This document shows positions 35,620 to 44,819 of a stretch of 64,000 bases of DNA, piece by piece. Origin of the DNA: an uncultured Prevotellaceae bacterium (GTDB lineage Bacteria > Bacteroidota > Bacteroidia > Bacteroidales > Bacteroidaceae); assembly GCA_937877625.1 (NCBI GenBank), contig CALFJG010000020.1, forward strand, positions 44,808 to 108,807. Direction: 5' to 3'. Within the stretch, counting starts at the first letter, position 1; each line of letters starts with the position of its first letter. Under the pieces are notes generated by a model. The model saw nothing but the letters and a program-made list of their open reading frames with translations. It ran no database searches and was not told where the DNA came from. Position numbers and translations under genes: made by a program.

Positions 35620-36459
35620 ATGCAGTCGTTTTCCCATAGCGGGTTAGTGCTTGAGGGCGGTGGTATGCGCGGCGTGTTTACTGCGGGTGTGCTTGATGCT
35701 TTTATGGAGTTGGGGGTGGAGTTCCCTTATTGTGTGGCTGTGAGTGCGGGGGCGTGTAATGGCCTCTCGTATATGAGCCACCAAATAGGCCGCGCCCGCA
35801 CGAGCAACATTGACATCCTAAAGAAGTATGGCTTTATAGGTGTAAAATACCTCTGGTCTCAGCATAGTGTGTTCGACCTTAAGACAATGTACGACACGCT
35901 GCCCAATCATATCCTTCCTTTCGACTACGCTGCCTGTTTCAATAATCCGATGCGCTTTGAGATGGTTTGTACCGACTGTCTCAGTGGTAGGCCTCTCTAT
36001 CTGAGCGAGACGGCCGACCGCAAGCGTTTGTTGCTTATCTGCCGTGCCTCGTCGGCCTTGCCTTATGTGTGTCCTATCGTAAAGGTGGACGGACGTCCGC
36101 TGCTCGATGGCGGTATTGTTGATAGTATTCCCGTGGTGAGGGCGATGAGTGAGGGTTTTACACACAACGTCGTGGTACTTACGCGCCACCGTGGTTATCG
36201 GAAGACGGAGCGCGACATTCGCGTGCCACGCATTATTTATCGCCGCTATCCACGGCTGCGTGTGCTGCTTAGCCGACGCGTCTATGCTTACAATGCCCAA
36301 CTTGCCTTGGTGGAACGCTTAGAAGACGAGGGCAAGGTGATGGTGATACGCCCCGAACAACCCGTGCGCGTAGATCGCCTTGAGACCGACACTGCTAAAC
36401 TCTCTGCGCTTTATGACGAGGGGCTGCGCGTGGCAAAGAAGAAACTCGCCGCATTGTAA
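35620..36459 (+). CDS. Patatin-like phospholipase (RssA/YjjU type)
   Basis: A 279-residue acyl hydrolase. The ATG at 35620 is preferred because the oxyanion motif Leu-Glu-Gly-Gly-Gly-Met-Arg-Gly follows at residues 11-18 as in the family; an upstream GTG at 35575 sits on a promoter-like TAATTTTG. The nucleophile is Ser42 in Ala-Val-Ser-Ala-Gly-Ala, where the family's first Gly of GxSxG is Ala; the catalytic Asp is in Leu-Asp-Gly-Gly-Ile. Family members act on phospholipids; substrate here is unknown. No signal peptide. It is 27 bases before the ATP-grasp gene. Confidence 0.88.
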   Translation: MQSFSHSGLVLEGGGMRGVFTAGVLDAFMELGVEFPYCVAVSAGACNGLSYMSHQIGRARTSNIDILKKYGFIGVKYLWSQHSVFDLKTMYDTLPNHILPFDYAACFNNPMRFEMVCTDCLSGRPLYLSETADRKRLLLICRASSALPYVCPIVKVDGRPLLDGGIVDSIPVVRAMSEGFTHNVVVLTRHRGYRKTERDIRVPRIIYRRYPRLRVLLSRRVYAYNAQLALVERLEDEGKVMVIRPEQPVRVDRLETDTAKLSALYDEGLRVAKKKLAAL

Positions 36460-36486
36460 GTCTGACAGACAATACCATTTGTTTTG

Positions 36487-37509
36487 ATGACGCTTCACAT
36501 CTTTAATCCTGGTCACGACGATGCGCTGGCCGATGGTACACCTTATTATACGCATACGCGCATCGCGCGCGTTATGAGCGCCTCGCTCTCTGCCCTTCCT
36601 CGTTTATGGGCTAAAGAGGGCGATGTCGTTTGTGCGGCAGACGGGTTGCATCAGTTTTCCGACTGGCAACGCGTGGAGCGTATATCACCCTGGGGCTGGG
36701 ATGCGGCATTGGTGCATCAGCTGAGAAAAGACGGTGCACCCGAATGTTTGCTTCCCACAAAAGAGCACATCGATATGCTTCGCGCCTTGTCGTCGCGCGA
36801 AACATCGGTGCGCCTCTTAGCGATGATTGACAAGCCCACGGGTTTGACGAGTCGTCTTGCACGTTCGTGGCAGGAGGTGTGTGCTTTTGCTCGGTGCTAC
36901 GGACGTGTCTTGGCAAAAGCTCCGTGGTCGTGTAGTGGGCGTGGTTTGGTGGTGTTAGATGCTTCTCCCACCGAGCCGCAGCGACGGCGGGTGGAGAATA
37001 TCTTGCGGCGGCAAGGTGGGGTAGCCGTGGAGCCTTTTTTAGACCGTGTGGCAGATTTTGCTATGGAGTTTTGGGCTGAACGGAATGGCGCAGTGCGCTA
37101 CGAGGGTCTTTCTTTGTTCCACACCGACAGCCAAGGCCACTACCTTGATAACTTTGTGGCCGATGAGTGTACGTTGCTTTCTCTTCTTTCGCCTTTTCCT
37201 TTTGAACACACGCGCGAACAGGTGAGACGAGCTTTAGAACAACTACTCGCTAACCACTATGAAGGACCTATCGGCGTGGATATGTTACAGTATCGCACAC
37301 CACACGGTATTTTCACGCATCCTTGTGTGGAAGTCAACCTCCGCCACACAATGGGTATGGCAGCACTGTCGTTGCAAAAACGCATCCCCTCGTCGGTACG
37401 CGTGGCGCGTTTTCAGATAGGGCGTTCGCAGGCTATGCCCCGCCAGGCACATTTGCTCTGCGGCCATGGGCATGAACTTGCCGCTTGGTGGGTCAACGAG
37501 AATGATTAA
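36487..37509 (+). CDS. ATP-grasp fold protein of unknown substrate
   Basis: A 340-residue cytoplasmic protein. Evidence for ATP-grasp: Lys-Ala-Pro-Trp-Ser-Cys-Ser-Gly-Arg-Gly-Leu near residues 141-151 (nucleotide-binding loop), Val-Glu-Pro-Phe-Leu near 180, and Glu-Val-Asn-Leu-Arg-x-Thr-Met-Gly near 276-284 (Mg ligands). The N-terminal region (Phe-Asn-Pro-Gly-His-Asp-Asp-Ala-Leu-Ala) is conserved in Bacteroidota homologues of unknown role. It could be a carboxylate-amine ligase; the acceptor cannot be read from sequence. It is likely cotranscribed with the patatin gene. Confidence 0.65.
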   Translation: MTLHIFNPGHDDALADGTPYYTHTRIARVMSASLSALPRLWAKEGDVVCAADGLHQFSDWQRVERISPWGWDAALVHQLRKDGAPECLLPTKEHIDMLRALSSRETSVRLLAMIDKPTGLTSRLARSWQEVCAFARCYGRVLAKAPWSCSGRGLVVLDASPTEPQRRRVENILRRQGGVAVEPFLDRVADFAMEFWAERNGAVRYEGLSLFHTDSQGHYLDNFVADECTLLSLLSPFPFEHTREQVRRALEQLLANHYEGPIGVDMLQYRTPHGIFTHPCVEVNLRHTMGMAALSLQKRIPSSVRVARFQIGRSQAMPRQAHLLCGHGHELAAWWVNEND

Positions 37510-37654
37510 CCCCTTTGCTGTGTCCGCCTTGGTTATATATATATGGTATTATCGCTGCCCGCTAAAACATGCAAACGCCTCAAATCTCCGTCCGCAATGC
37601 CGATAAACAGGCGTTGCAGATGCTTTTTTCAAAAAGTAAGCTCCTCTCTGTCGT

Positions 37655-37810
37655 GAAGCCTGGAAGCGCAGGCGGCTCGCCTGCATCCTCTTGCACGCGG
37701 CTCAATGTCGGAGCGCAGGCGAGCCGCCTGCGCTCCGACATTGAGCCGCCTGCGCTCCGGCACGGCTTGCTTGCCCTTTCAGGGCGTTCCTCGACGTGTC
37801 GAGGCTTCCA
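37655..37810. repeat. GC-rich palindromic repeat cluster
   Basis: The 360-base gap between the ATP-grasp and aspC genes holds a GC-rich block unlike its surroundings. At 37697-37749 two 25-base arms pair perfectly around the loop AGC. Partial copies of the same word (GCGCAGGCGGCTCGCCTGC near 37670, CCGCCTGCGCTCCGG near 37750) flank it, and a small CTCGACGTGTCGAG palindrome is near 37790. A 91-codon open frame through it reflects repeat structure, not a gene. Type: REP-like palindromic repeat. Confidence 0.75.
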
Positions 37811-37869
37811 CAGGCGAGCGACAGCTACTACTTGCGAAACCTGATTTTCTTTGTTTTGCGAGGGATTTT

Positions 37870-39063
37870 TTATCTAAGTTGCTCCACAGCCCGACGAATT
37901 CGGTGCATTGCTTCGCGAATACTCTCGTCGCTTGTGGCATAACTCATACGAAAACATTCGGGTGAGCCAAAGGCATCACCGCCTACGGTGGCTACGTGAG
38001 CCTCTTCGAGTAGGTAGAGTGCGAAGTCGGTGCTGCTTTCTATGGTGCGTTTCCCATCGGTTTTTCCAAAGAGTGCGCTACATTTGGGGAAGATGTAGAA
38101 TGCCCCTTCGGGTTCGTTTACCTCGAAGCCGGGTATCTCGCGCGCCAGAGCCACGATGAGGTCTTTGCGGCGGGCAAAGGCTTGGCGCATAGTTTCCACG
38201 CAGGCTTGGTCGCCCTCGTAGGCTGCCAAGGCTGCGTACTGGCTCACGCTGCACGGATTGCTGGTATATTGCCCCTGCAGTTTCTGTGTGGCTTTGGCAA
38301 TGTCGAGTGGTGCAGCAATGAAGCCGATGCGCCAACCCGTCATCGCGTAGGCTTTCGACACACCGTTTACTACTACCGTGCGTTCTTTCATTCCCTCACA
38401 GGCAGCAAGGCTGGCATGGTGGCCGGTGTAGTTGATGTGTTCGTATATCTCATCGGCTATTACGACAACTTGCTCGTGGTGGCGCAGCACGGCGGCCAGT
38501 GCTTCGAGCTCGCTCGCACTATAAACGGCTCCCGTGGGGTTGCTGGGCGTACATAATATCAAGACGCGTGTGCGCGGGGTGATGGTGGCTTCGAGTTGTT
38601 CGGGCGAAATCTTAAAGCCTTGCTCTATGCCGGCTTCTACAACGATGGGTGTTGCACCTGCCATAAGTGCCATTTGTGGATAGCTCACCCAATAAGGAGC
38701 GGGGACTATCACTTCGTCGCCCTCGTCGCAGAGAGCCAGCAGCGTGTTGCAGACGCTTTGTTTGGCGCCGTTCGACACAATGATTTGTTCGGGTGTGTAG
38801 TCCAGTCCGTTTTCGTTCTTTAGTTTCTGCACAATAGCTTTGCGCAGGGCTGGAATGCCCGGTACGGGTGTGTAGCGCGTTTGTCCGTCGTCTATTGCCT
38901 TTTGCGCGGCGAGGCGAATATGTTCGGGTGTGTCAAAGTCGGGTTCGCCCACACTGAGGTTTATTACATCAATACCTTGTGCCCGCAGTTCGGCACTCTT
39001 TTGCGACATTGCCAGCGTGGCCGACGGTTGTAGCCGCGTGACGCGAGAGGAGAGTTTGGTCAT
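37870..39063 (-). CDS. aspC: Aspartate aminotransferase-type PLP enzyme (class I)
   Basis: A 397-residue fold-type I aminotransferase. Visible are Ser-Val-Gly-Glu-Pro-Asp-Phe-Asp-Thr-Pro near residue 40, Asn-Gly-Ala-Lys-Gln near 100, the Pro-Ser-Asn-Pro-Thr-Gly segment, the PLP lysine in Ser-Lys-Ala-Tyr-Ala-Met-Thr-Gly-Trp-Arg, and a C-terminal Arg-Met-Ser-Tyr-Ala substrate-binding motif. These match the subgroup Ib aspartate aminotransferases. Substrate specificity (Asp versus aromatic or Ala) cannot be fixed by eye. No partner gene; 50 bases to the CapA gene upstream. Confidence 0.88.
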   Translation of the reverse strand: MTKLSSRVTRLQPSATLAMSQKSAELRAQGIDVINLSVGEPDFDTPEHIRLAAQKAIDDGQTRYTPVPGIPALRKAIVQKLKNENGLDYTPEQIIVSNGAKQSVCNTLLALCDEGDEVIVPAPYWVSYPQMALMAGATPIVVEAGIEQGFKISPEQLEATITPRTRVLILCTPSNPTGAVYSASELEALAAVLRHHEQVVVIADEIYEHINYTGHHASLAACEGMKERTVVVNGVSKAYAMTGWRIGFIAAPLDIAKATQKLQGQYTSNPCSVSQYAALAAYEGDQACVETMRQAFARRKDLIVALAREIPGFEVNEPEGAFYIFPKCSALFGKTDGKRTIESSTDFALYLLEEAHVATVGGDAFGSPECFRMSYATSDESIREAMHRIRRAVEQLR

Positions 39064-39113
39064 ATCTTTTTTGTTGTTTCGTGGCGTGTTGTTTTTGCGT
39101 TATGAGCAAAGGG

Positions 39114-40241
39114 TTAAAACGTATATTCGCTTATTCCTATGTTGTGTTGCTGAAAGAGGCGACGTGCGGTAGCGATATTGCGGTTGAAGCGTTCGCGCTC
39201 GGCGGGTTTCATCTTCTCCTGTGGATAGGACGACGGCAGCACGGTGTGTACGCGCCGCCCGCTCACGGCGGGGCGAGAGCAGAAGGTAATGGTATAGCCG
39301 CAGTCGGTGAGCGACGTGAGGGAGTCCTTGCTGAGTTCCATACGTACCATAAGGCCTACCTCGGTGTTGTCTTTCGTCATGTTGGATATGTAGTTGCCGA
39401 GCGACCACACTATGAGATGCTTGTTGCCTTGTTTGTCGGTACGTACTTCTGCGGGTTGCACTACGTGTGGGTGTCCGCCTATTATGTGGTCAACGCCTTG
39501 CTCCAAGAGCCAGTCGGCCAGGGCGCGCATCTGTTGATTGGGCGTAAGAACGTATTCTATGCCCCAGTGCATATTGGCAATAATGACATCGGCGTTCATC
39601 TCCTTAGCGCGCGCAATGTCGGTAGCCATCTGTTTCTTGTCAATGAGGTTTACTATGTTTGGTTTATTGACGGGTATGCCGTTCGTGTCGTAGGTGTAGT
39701 TGAGTAATGCGATGCGTATGCCGTTGCGTTCAATGATAAAGGGGTAGTTCTTTTCGCGCTCTGCGGCGTTGCAATAGGTGCCGAGGTGAGGTATGCCGAG
39801 TGAGTCGAGTACGTGGATGGTGCGTTCCAAGCCTTTCTGCCGGCTATCACAACAATGGTTGTTGGCGGTGAGCATCACGTCGAAGCCTGCCTGCCACGCT
39901 GCAGTGAGGAACGCATCGGGGCAGCGAAACTGTGGATAGCCCGTGTAGGGCGGGCCGGGGAGTGTTACCTCCAGGTTGGCGATAGCAATGTCGTAGCGCG
40001 ATACCTCTTCTTTCACCAGTGCAAAGCAGTCGGTGTAGTCGTATGTGCCGTCGGCCAGCCGTGCGGCATTGATTTGTCCTTGGTGCTGCATCAGGTCGCC
40101 GGCGAAGAGTAGTGTCACTTTCTGCGGTGTATCGATCGGTGTCTCGTCGGCTACGACGTGTGGGTTGCCGTTCGTTGCCGTGCTTTGGCACGACCACGTC
40201 AGCCACATCGCGATGAACAGCATTAGCACTTTCTGGTTCAT
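39114..40241 (-). CDS. CapA-family metallophosphatase-like lipoprotein
   Basis: A 375-residue protein. The N terminus is a lipoprotein signal with lipobox Leu-Thr-Trp-Ser-Cys18, so it should be membrane-anchored. The body matches the CapA/PGA_cap family: Phe-Ala-Gly-Asp-Leu-Met, Leu-Thr-Ala-Asn-Asn-His, Asn-Met-His-Trp-Gly and Gly-Gly-His-Pro-His-Val, the metal-ligand pattern of calcineurin-like phosphoesterases. CapA proteins were named for poly-gamma-glutamate capsules, but no capB/capC genes are nearby, so a capsule role is not supported here. Confidence 0.85.
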   Translation of the reverse strand: MNQKVLMLFIAMWLTWSCQSTATNGNPHVVADETPIDTPQKVTLLFAGDLMQHQGQINAARLADGTYDYTDCFALVKEEVSRYDIAIANLEVTLPGPPYTGYPQFRCPDAFLTAAWQAGFDVMLTANNHCCDSRQKGLERTIHVLDSLGIPHLGTYCNAAEREKNYPFIIERNGIRIALLNYTYDTNGIPVNKPNIVNLIDKKQMATDIARAKEMNADVIIANMHWGIEYVLTPNQQMRALADWLLEQGVDHIIGGHPHVVQPAEVRTDKQGNKHLIVWSLGNYISNMTKDNTEVGLMVRMELSKDSLTSLTDCGYTITFCSRPAVSGRRVHTVLPSSYPQEKMKPAERERFNRNIATARRLFQQHNIGISEYTF

Positions 40242-40277
40242 AATGTTTTTTGCGGCGGGATTTGGACTGGCTTGTTC

Positions 40278-40994
40278 TTACTTGTCTTTGCCAAAGATGC
40301 GAAGCAGGTAGAGGAAAAGGTTGATGAAGTCAAGATAGAGTTCCAGACTGCCGAGCAGGGCTATCTTCATCGTGCTTTCGTTCACCTCCGTGCCGTGCTG
40401 TTGGAGCAGCATCTTTATCTTCTGCGCATCGTAGGCCGTGAGTCCAACAAACACCAGCACGCCGAGGTAGTTGAGTATGAGTGTGAGTAAAGAACTTTCC
40501 ACAAACATATTTACCACCGTGGCGATAATGATGCCAATGAGTGTCATAATAAAGATGCGCCCCAGCATACTCAGGTCTTTCTTGATAAACGAGCCTACAA
40601 GTGCCATCGCGCCGAACGTGCCAGCCGTGATGAAAAATACGCTTGTGATGCTTTCCATCGTGTATATCACAAAGACGGACGAGAGCACCACTCCGTTTAT
40701 CAGGGAGTAGAGTACGAACATCAGTGCTGCTCGTGTGAACGATATCTTCTCTATTGATGAACTGATGTATATGACGATACCCAGTTCGGCTATGATAAGT
40801 CCCCAGAAAACGAGGCTGTTACTAAAGACGATGTTGAGAAGTTGGGGGGAGTTTGCCACGTAATAGGCTGCCATTCCTGTGACAACAAGTGCGAGCGTCA
40901 TCCATAGATAGACGTTGCGCATCAGTTTGGCGTAGGCGTTCTCTGACACCACGTCGAATGTGCGTGTTTGTGTGTTGGAAAGATACTGTTCCAT
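40278..40994 (-). CDS. Bax inhibitor-1 / YccA family membrane protein
   Basis: A 238-residue protein with seven hydrophobic segments from about residue 27 on, and a C-terminal Leu-Tyr-Leu-Asp-Phe-Ile-Asn-Leu-Phe-Leu-Tyr-Leu-Leu motif that is hallmark BI-1/TMBIM. Bacterial relatives include YccA, which modulates FtsH, and calcium-leak proteins such as BsYetJ. The role here is unknown. Its leader contains a near-copy (41016-41036) of a short sequence also found in the leader of the M6 protease. Confidence 0.88.
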   Translation of the reverse strand: MEQYLSNTQTRTFDVVSENAYAKLMRNVYLWMTLALVVTGMAAYYVANSPQLLNIVFSNSLVFWGLIIAELGIVIYISSSIEKISFTRAALMFVLYSLINGVVLSSVFVIYTMESITSVFFITAGTFGAMALVGSFIKKDLSMLGRIFIMTLIGIIIATVVNMFVESSLLTLILNYLGVLVFVGLTAYDAQKIKMLLQQHGTEVNESTMKIALLGSLELYLDFINLFLYLLRIFGKDK

Positions 40995-41092
40995 CGTTTC
41001 TTCGTTTTTTTCTTTAAGGTTTGGTTTTAGGTATGTTCTTTAGTTTGCACGGGTTAGTTAGCATCGACGGGTTTTTGCCCCTCCTTTGTCTT

Positions 41093-42304
41093 TTATAGAA
41101 CGCCTCTTAGGTGCAGCGTATGTCCCATTCGTGCTTGTTTGGTACGCAGATAGCGTTCGTTGTAGGGTGTCGGCTCTACCTCGAGCGGCACATTCTCAAC
41201 TATTTCAAGCCCGTAGGCTTCCAGCCCCACACGCTTGACGGGGTTGTTTGTCATCAGTCGCATACGTGTTACGCCGAGGCTTTGTAGTATTTGTGCGCCA
41301 ACGCCATAGTCGCGCTCGTCGGGGTCGTAGCCCAGGTGTATGTTCGCATCTACGGTGTCGTATCCCTGCTCCTGGAGTTTGTAGGCGGCAATTTTTGCCA
41401 TTAGTCCTATGCCGCGCCCCTCCTGGTTGAGGTAGAGCACCACTCCTTTCCCTTCGGCTTCTACCATACGGAGGGCTTTATGGAGTTGTTCGCCACAGTC
41501 GCAGCGTGCCGAGCCGAAGATGTCGCCCGTCATACACGAGCTATGTACGCGTACCAACAGCGGCTCGCCTTCCTCCCATGTGCCTTTGATAAGGGCGACG
41601 TGTTCTAAGCCGCCTTCTTTTTGGCGAAAGGGTATAAGTCGGAAATGGCCGTATTGTGTGGGCATATCCACCTCCTCGCCGCGTTCTACGAGGCTCTCGG
41701 TGCGCAGGCGATAGGCGATAAGGTCGCGAATGGTGATGATGTGTAGCCCGTGTTTCTCGGCGAATACTTGTAGTTGGGGCATACGTGCCATCGTGCCGTC
41801 CTCGTTGAGGATTTCTATGAGGCAGGCGGCGGGTTGCATACCCGACAGCCGTGCCAGGTCGATAGCCGCCTCGGTATGCCCGGCGCGTACCAACACGCCG
41901 CGCGGCTGGGCGTAGAGCGGATTGATATGGCCGGGGCGTCCGAAGTCTTCGGGCTTTGCCTCGGGGTTGGCGAGCGCACGTATCGTGGCGGCTCGGTCGT
42001 GGCAACTCACGCCGGTGGTGCACCCTTTGAGCAGATCTACTGTGACGGTAAAGGGTGTGCCGAGCATGCTCGTGTTGTCTTTTACTTGGTGGGGCAGTGA
42101 GAGCTCGTGCGCGCGGCTTGTAGTGATGGGTGCGCAGAGCACGCCGCGTCCCTCGCGCAACATAAAGTTTACGGCTTCGGGCGTACATAACTCGGCGGCC
42201 ATAATAAGGTCGCCCTCGTTCTCGCGATCCTCGTCATCGACGACGATGACAAATTTCCCTTGGCGAAAATCGTTGAGTGCCGTTTCTATTGTGGAAATGT
42301 TCAT
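41093..42304 (-). CDS. ribBA: Bifunctional DHBP synthase / GTP cyclohydrolase II
   Basis: A 403-residue fusion making both riboflavin precursors. Residues ~1-203 are RibB, with Asp-Asp-Glu-Asp-Arg-Glu-Asn-Glu-Gly-Asp and Arg-Ala-Gly-His-Thr-Glu-Ala. Residues ~204-403 are RibA, with the zinc site Cys-x-Thr-Gly-Asp-x-Phe-x-Ser-x-Arg-Cys-Asp-Cys-Gly and Asn-Gln-Glu-Gly-Arg-Gly-Ile-Gly. Both active sites look intact. Its ATG overlaps the stop of the upstream LptF/G gene (ATGA), indicating coupling. Confidence 0.95.
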   Translation of the reverse strand: MNISTIETALNDFRQGKFVIVVDDEDRENEGDLIMAAELCTPEAVNFMLREGRGVLCAPITTSRAHELSLPHQVKDNTSMLGTPFTVTVDLLKGCTTGVSCHDRAATIRALANPEAKPEDFGRPGHINPLYAQPRGVLVRAGHTEAAIDLARLSGMQPAACLIEILNEDGTMARMPQLQVFAEKHGLHIITIRDLIAYRLRTESLVERGEEVDMPTQYGHFRLIPFRQKEGGLEHVALIKGTWEEGEPLLVRVHSSCMTGDIFGSARCDCGEQLHKALRMVEAEGKGVVLYLNQEGRGIGLMAKIAAYKLQEQGYDTVDANIHLGYDPDERDYGVGAQILQSLGVTRMRLMTNNPVKRVGLEAYGLEIVENVPLEVEPTPYNERYLRTKQARMGHTLHLRGVL

Positions 42305-44274
42305 AAGAGGGTGGGGGATGCTGTTTGTAGTGTTTCGTCTTGCGCCTCGGTGGGTGTGATGCCTGCGATGCGCTCACAATGTTGTTGCAATTCGTGTGCC
42401 GTCTTTGCTATTTGCTGTAGGTCGTGCAGCAGTCTGACGCGAAATATCCAAATCCTTAGCCAGAGCACTGCACCTATGGGTACGAGAATGCCGGCGGCTT
42501 TGTTCCAACTGTCGCTATGGAACGGCGACACGTGGGCGGTGGTGTAGAGGATAGGAAAATCCTGAAGCGTATGGAGCAAGTGTCCGTCGCGACTGTTTCC
42601 CAACTCCTCGGCGATGGCTTCCATACATTCGTTGAGCTCCTCCACGGCGCGGTCGGTTTGATGGTGAAAGAATAGGTGTAGGTAGTTTGGTGCGCTAACT
42701 AAGCGATGCGCGGCAATGTAGTGTTGGCTGTCGGCGGCGAGTGTGGCGAGACGTGGGACAAGACGGGCGTAGTCGGGGTCGTTGATAATCACTTCTTTGA
42801 GCGGCACGTTGCGTTTTGTACGAAGCATAAGCAGGCGTGCAACGAAGTTGCGATAAACATCAATATTGAACACTACGCTGTCGTTGTTGCTCTTATAGGT
42901 AAGAAAGACACCCGTGGGAAGCAGAATGGCTGTGCTGAGCCACATTCCCACGATTAGATTGAGCGTGCCGTCGCGTGCCATTTTCATTGTGCTGGTGTTG
43001 ATGATGAGGTAGATGATAAAGATAATCACACTCACCACGGCGGGGAGGCCGAGGCCTCCCTTGCGAATGATTGCTCCCAGCGGCGCACCAATAAGGAAGA
43101 ATAGCAGACAGGCGAGCGACTGTGTGATTTTTGTGTGCCACTCTATGTAGTGTTTGCGCACGTCTTTCTCTATTGCACCCACTTCTTCTTTGCGAAACTC
43201 CAACTCGTTGTAGCGGTTCTTCACCGTGCTTGCAGCGGTGGCCATTGCCGCCTCGTATTTCTGCGACGGGAGGCGGGCCAGCAGCGTGTCGAACGGCAAC
43301 GCCTCCGACTTTGTGGCGACGGCTGCGCGGTGCTCCGTGTTTTTATTACTCTTTTGTACGAGGCTGTCGGGCGGGAAATATGCTAAACCCAACGTGTGTT
43401 GATGCGCGGCGAGGCCGATGCTGTCCAAGTCGCGCTGCATAGAATCGGCATCTGCCACGAGTTCAAGCATATTCTTTGCCTTGGCCATCCCGCTGAGCAT
43501 GTCCGCGTCCATCACCTTGAAATTGCTGTCGAAATCTATCAGGAAACGCTTGTGTCCGAATGTCTCGCGGTCGTAGGGCTTTGTGGCATTTCTCATCTCG
43601 CCCATCTGTCCATTCTGCAGGTTCTCAAACTGTTCGCCCTGCCAGATGTCGAGGATGAGGTGTGCCTTGTCTGCCGACGATGTCATACGTCCGCTGTCGG
43701 CCACCAGGATTTGTGCTTTGTCAAACCCTTGGTCGGTTTTATAGATCGTGACATCGTAGAGCATACCCGTCTCAACGTTTTTATGTTGTACGTAGAGGTT
43801 GATGCCTGGCACGCCATTATAGAAGATGCCTTCGGGTATTTCCACCGCCGGCGATGTTTGGCGCAGTGTCATCATCAGCGCCCCGAGTTGGCGTTGTGCC
43901 ATCGGCGAGGTGACGTTTTGAAAATAAAACGACACACCGCCCATTGCCACACACAGCAGTGCGACGGGCAACATCACGCGAAGCAGCGCGATGCCGGCAC
44001 TCTTCATAGCGAGTAGCTCGAGGCTCTCGCCGAGATTGCCAAACGAGATGAGCGAGGCCAGTAGTATGCCCACCGGGAGCGATTGAGGCACCATCGTGAT
44101 GCTCATATAAAAGAAGAACTCTCCCAGAATGTCGAGCGTCAGCCCCTTGCCCACTAACTTGTCTATATGAAGCCACGTGAACTGCATCATAAAGATAAAC
44201 AGACAAATGAAAAAGGCTGCCACAAAAACGAGGCAGAACTTTCCGAGTACGTATCGGTCTATCTTTTTTACCAT
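42301..44274 (-). CDS. LptF/LptG (YjgP/YjgQ) family permease
   Basis: A 657-residue inner-membrane protein of the LPS export ABC complex. The ATG at 44274 gives Met-Val-Lys-Lys-Ile-Asp-Arg-Tyr-Val-Leu-Gly-Lys-Phe, the standard start, followed by the first transmembrane helix; an upstream ATG adds 11 unlikely residues. About three helices occupy residues ~10-120, then a long periplasmic beta-jellyroll region (~130-360) and helices around 390-490. The extra C-terminal ~150 residues, with one more hydrophobic segment, make it longer than proteobacterial LptF/G (~360) but usual for Bacteroidota. Whether it is LptF or LptG cannot be told. Confidence 0.88.
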   Translation of the reverse strand: MVKKIDRYVLGKFCLVFVAAFFICLFIFMMQFTWLHIDKLVGKGLTLDILGEFFFYMSITMVPQSLPVGILLASLISFGNLGESLELLAMKSAGIALLRVMLPVALLCVAMGGVSFYFQNVTSPMAQRQLGALMMTLRQTSPAVEIPEGIFYNGVPGINLYVQHKNVETGMLYDVTIYKTDQGFDKAQILVADSGRMTSSADKAHLILDIWQGEQFENLQNGQMGEMRNATKPYDRETFGHKRFLIDFDSNFKVMDADMLSGMAKAKNMLELVADADSMQRDLDSIGLAAHQHTLGLAYFPPDSLVQKSNKNTEHRAAVATKSEALPFDTLLARLPSQKYEAAMATAASTVKNRYNELEFRKEEVGAIEKDVRKHYIEWHTKITQSLACLLFFLIGAPLGAIIRKGGLGLPAVVSVIIFIIYLIINTSTMKMARDGTLNLIVGMWLSTAILLPTGVFLTYKSNNDSVVFNIDVYRNFVARLLMLRTKRNVPLKEVIINDPDYARLVPRLATLAADSQHYIAAHRLVSAPNYLHLFFHHQTDRAVEELNECMEAIAEELGNSRDGHLLHTLQDFPILYTTAHVSPFHSDSWNKAAGILVPIGAVLWLRIWIFRVRLLHDLQQIAKTAHELQQHCERIAGITPTEAQDETLQTASPTLL

Positions 44275-44819
44275 ATAAGGAAGACGCAGGATTTGTAAAG
44301 CGTGCAAATTTAAGCATATTGGCTTGAAAAATCGCTGTCACAAACGTATTTAATGTGCGCGCGCGAGAAATTTGCAATGTTCAACCGTTAAAAAAATCGG
44401 GTGCGGCTACCAATTTCTCCGATATTTGTTTTTCTTCCCCCCGATGTCAATCTACCAAATAGCGGGGTGGCGTTCTGACATACGATTACACCTTGTAAAT
44501 GCGCGGGAAAGCACATTCTTTCATCTCGTATTCGTTGCGCAAGTGTGCATAATGCGACACGCCGCTCAGTTGTCAAAAAATGACTGCTTACTGTTAATTT
44601 TTGACAATTTTTGCTCGCTCGAGGATTTTAGGTTTGTCTTTTTTCGTTTCTCCCACTTTGCCCACGTAATAAGGGTTTTTGGTGTAGAAAATCTGTTTTT
44701 GTATCTTAGATTTTTCTTTTTCAACGTTAAAAAAACGCATCGGCTCGTTTTTTTCAACAAAAGTTTTTCAGAAAATGTCAAAACCTTTACTTTTGTACGT
44801 GTAAAACCCACAACGTCGT
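44275..44819. other. AT-rich divergent intergenic region with an inverted repeat
   Basis: 545 bases between the divergent lptF/G and folC genes, markedly AT-rich from about 44390. It contains an inverted repeat at 44570-44607 (arms TTGTCAAAAA and TTTTTGACAA, 18-base spacer). A 153-codon open frame here is rich in Phe and shows no family features, so I do not call it. A TAAATTTG word at 44312-44305 (minus) may be the -7 element for lptF/G, but no -33 was seen. Confidence 0.5.
44788..44795 (+). promoter_or_regulatory. Possible -7 element for folC
   Basis: TACTTTTG, 24 bases before the folC ATG. At the expected -33 distance there is only TTTT (44764-44767), so the promoter is partial. Confidence 0.4.

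Noticed and set aside
37569..37844. 91-codon open frame in the GC-rich repeat
   Set aside because: It is the translation of the palindromic repeat; no start signal and no coding pattern.
39114..40241. Poly-gamma-glutamate capsule locus
   Set aside because: CapA-like gene stands alone without capB or capC.
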